A stretch of 9,108 bases of DNA from Burkholderiaceae bacterium (GTDB lineage: Bacteria; Pseudomonadota; Gammaproteobacteria; Burkholderiales; Burkholderiaceae_C). The notes below the pieces were generated by a model. That model saw only the letters and a program-made list of their open reading frames with translations, had not been told where the DNA came from and did no database searches. The position numbers and the translations under genes are program-made. The DNA lies in assembly GCA_023260355.1 (NCBI GenBank), contig JALQVJ010000043.1:1-9108 (forward strand), in the 5' to 3' direction. Shown piece after piece: positions 8,367 to 9,108 of this stretch. Position 1 is the first letter of the stretch, and every line of letters begins with the position of its first letter.

Positions 8367-9108
8367 CTATTCGTCCAAGGCGGCAATATCCCTGGCACCA
8401 TCCGCGATGTCCGCATCGCTGATACCCCGGATCTCAACCTGGGGTGCGGTTGCATAGTGTTGAAAATTGCGCCCCATCGATTCGAAGTATTTGGGGTCGT
8501 AATGTAGGTTCAACAACTCCTGCACAACCCCAGCGACTTGGTTGGCATCGATCATGGATTGCCAGCGATCAATCGTGGCGTGACCGAGCAAGGCCACCAG
8601 AGTTTGGAGTCGTTCAGAGAAGTGCTCGGTGTCTTGTACAAAGTGGTCGTAGTCGCGCATCAGCAATGAGACCCGTTGCTCAACCGACATACGGATATCC
8701 ACGCAAGGTGACGCGCGCATGGCCTTGATCAAGGATTCGGGTACGGTGACGTTCCCAACCCGTTTGCTCTCTGACTCGACGTATACCACCCGATCGCTAT
8801 CCAGTTGTTGGAGAGCATGCCAAAGCTTCATTTCAAAGTGCTTTTGCGTGGGCTGGGTTTGTCCTGGCAGCAACCCCAAGACCGAGCTGCGGTGGTTGGC
8901 CAGACCCTCGAGGTCCAGGATCTGGTGGCCTTGCGCCTTCAGCGCGTGAAGCAGGTGTGTCTTGCCGACACCTGTCGGGCCAGCGATCACGCGCCACTTC
9001 AATCGAGCGACCTGCTCAGGGATGTGGGTCAACAGTGCAGCCCGAAATGCCTTGTAGCCGCCCTCCAGCAAGGTGACGTGAAAGCCAATGGCCGAGAGGA
9101 TCGTTGCC
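8367..9108 (-). CDS. selU: tRNA 2-selenouridine synthase SelU/MnmH, C-terminal part
   Basis: The right edge cuts this gene, leaving 246 C-terminal codons; about 120 N-terminal residues, expected to hold the rhodanese domain with its catalytic cysteine, lie outside. SelU (YbbB, MnmH) replaces sulfur by selenium in 2-thiouridine at the wobble position of Lys, Glu and Gln tRNAs, via a geranylated intermediate and using selenophosphate. The visible part begins ...SAIGFHVTLLEGGYKAFR, the family's link between rhodanese and ATPase-like domains. A P-loop follows, AGPTGVGKTHLL (about 8946-8984), then LDLEGLANHRSSVLG, Q-rich QTQPTQKHFE, and VESESKRVGNVTVPE. All are characteristic SelU blocks. The reading frame is open through the edge, so the TTG at 9071 is not the start. 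The stop is TAG at 8367-8369. The gene converges with metC and shows no obvious functional link to it. Confidence 0.93.
   Translation of the reverse strand, partial: ATILSAIGFHVTLLEGGYKAFRAALLTHIPEQVARLKWRVIAGPTGVGKTHLLHALKAQGHQILDLEGLANHRSSVLGLLPGQTQPTQKHFEMKLWHALQQLDSDRVVYVESESKRVGNVTVPESLIKAMRASPCVDIRMSVEQRVSLLMRDYDHFVQDTEHFSERLQTLVALLGHATIDRWQSMIDANQVAGVVQELLNLHYDPKYFESMGRNFQHYATAPQVEIRGISDADIADGARDIAALDE

Noticed and set aside
8404..8419. Hairpin GCGATG/CATCGC near the 3' end of selU
   Set aside because: It is a 6-bp stem inside coding sequence without a T-tract on either strand, explained by the codons for a repeated Asp-Ala motif.

Overview
The window is a compact stretch of bacterial chromosome, moderately GC-rich and almost fully coding. 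The gene order hfq – hflX – hflK – hflC – DUF2065 – hisZ – purA – phosphoribosyltransferase, together with protein details (HisZ beginning MSAWVLPD, a 293-residue HflC, a HisZ-dependent histidine pathway), points to a betaproteobacterium of the Burkholderiales, most likely a Comamonadaceae-like lineage. The genus cannot be fixed from the sequence alone.

Layout. Positions 2-133 hold the 3' end of hfq. Next on the + strand is the FtsH/ribosome quality-control block: hflX (152-1330), hflK (1391-2725), hflC (2751-3632) and a two-helix DUF2065 membrane protein (3648-3830). A short gap with a promoter-like -10 leads into hisZ (3917-5086), purA (5094-6482) and a COG2236-type phosphoribosyltransferase gene (6499-7023). 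This run ends at a strong intrinsic terminator (7045-7073). A separate + strand gene, a metC-like cystathionine beta-lyase (7124-8317), follows. It converges on the 3' part of a selU/mnmH gene on the - strand (8367 to the right edge), which encodes tRNA 2-selenouridine synthase.

How the genes fit together. Hfq, HflX and HflKC cover post-transcriptional regulation, rescue of stalled ribosomes and control of the FtsH membrane protease. This linkage also occurs in E. coli, where hflC is followed by the DUF2065 gene yjeT and then purA. Here hisZ sits between the DUF2065 gene and purA. HisZ, PurA and the phosphoribosyltransferase form a nucleotide/PRPP-centred group: ATP phosphoribosyltransferase regulation, AMP synthesis, and an unassigned PRPP-type enzyme. 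MetC makes homocysteine for methionine synthesis. SelU modifies wobble uridines.

Nothing in the window looks like a mobile element, CRISPR array, defence island, toxin-antitoxin pair or tRNA/rRNA gene. No intergenic gap exceeds 110 bases. I see no convincing new biological system. The most open questions are the substrate of the phosphoribosyltransferase, the role of the DUF2065 protein, and the divergent cofactor-binding motif of the MetC-like enzyme.
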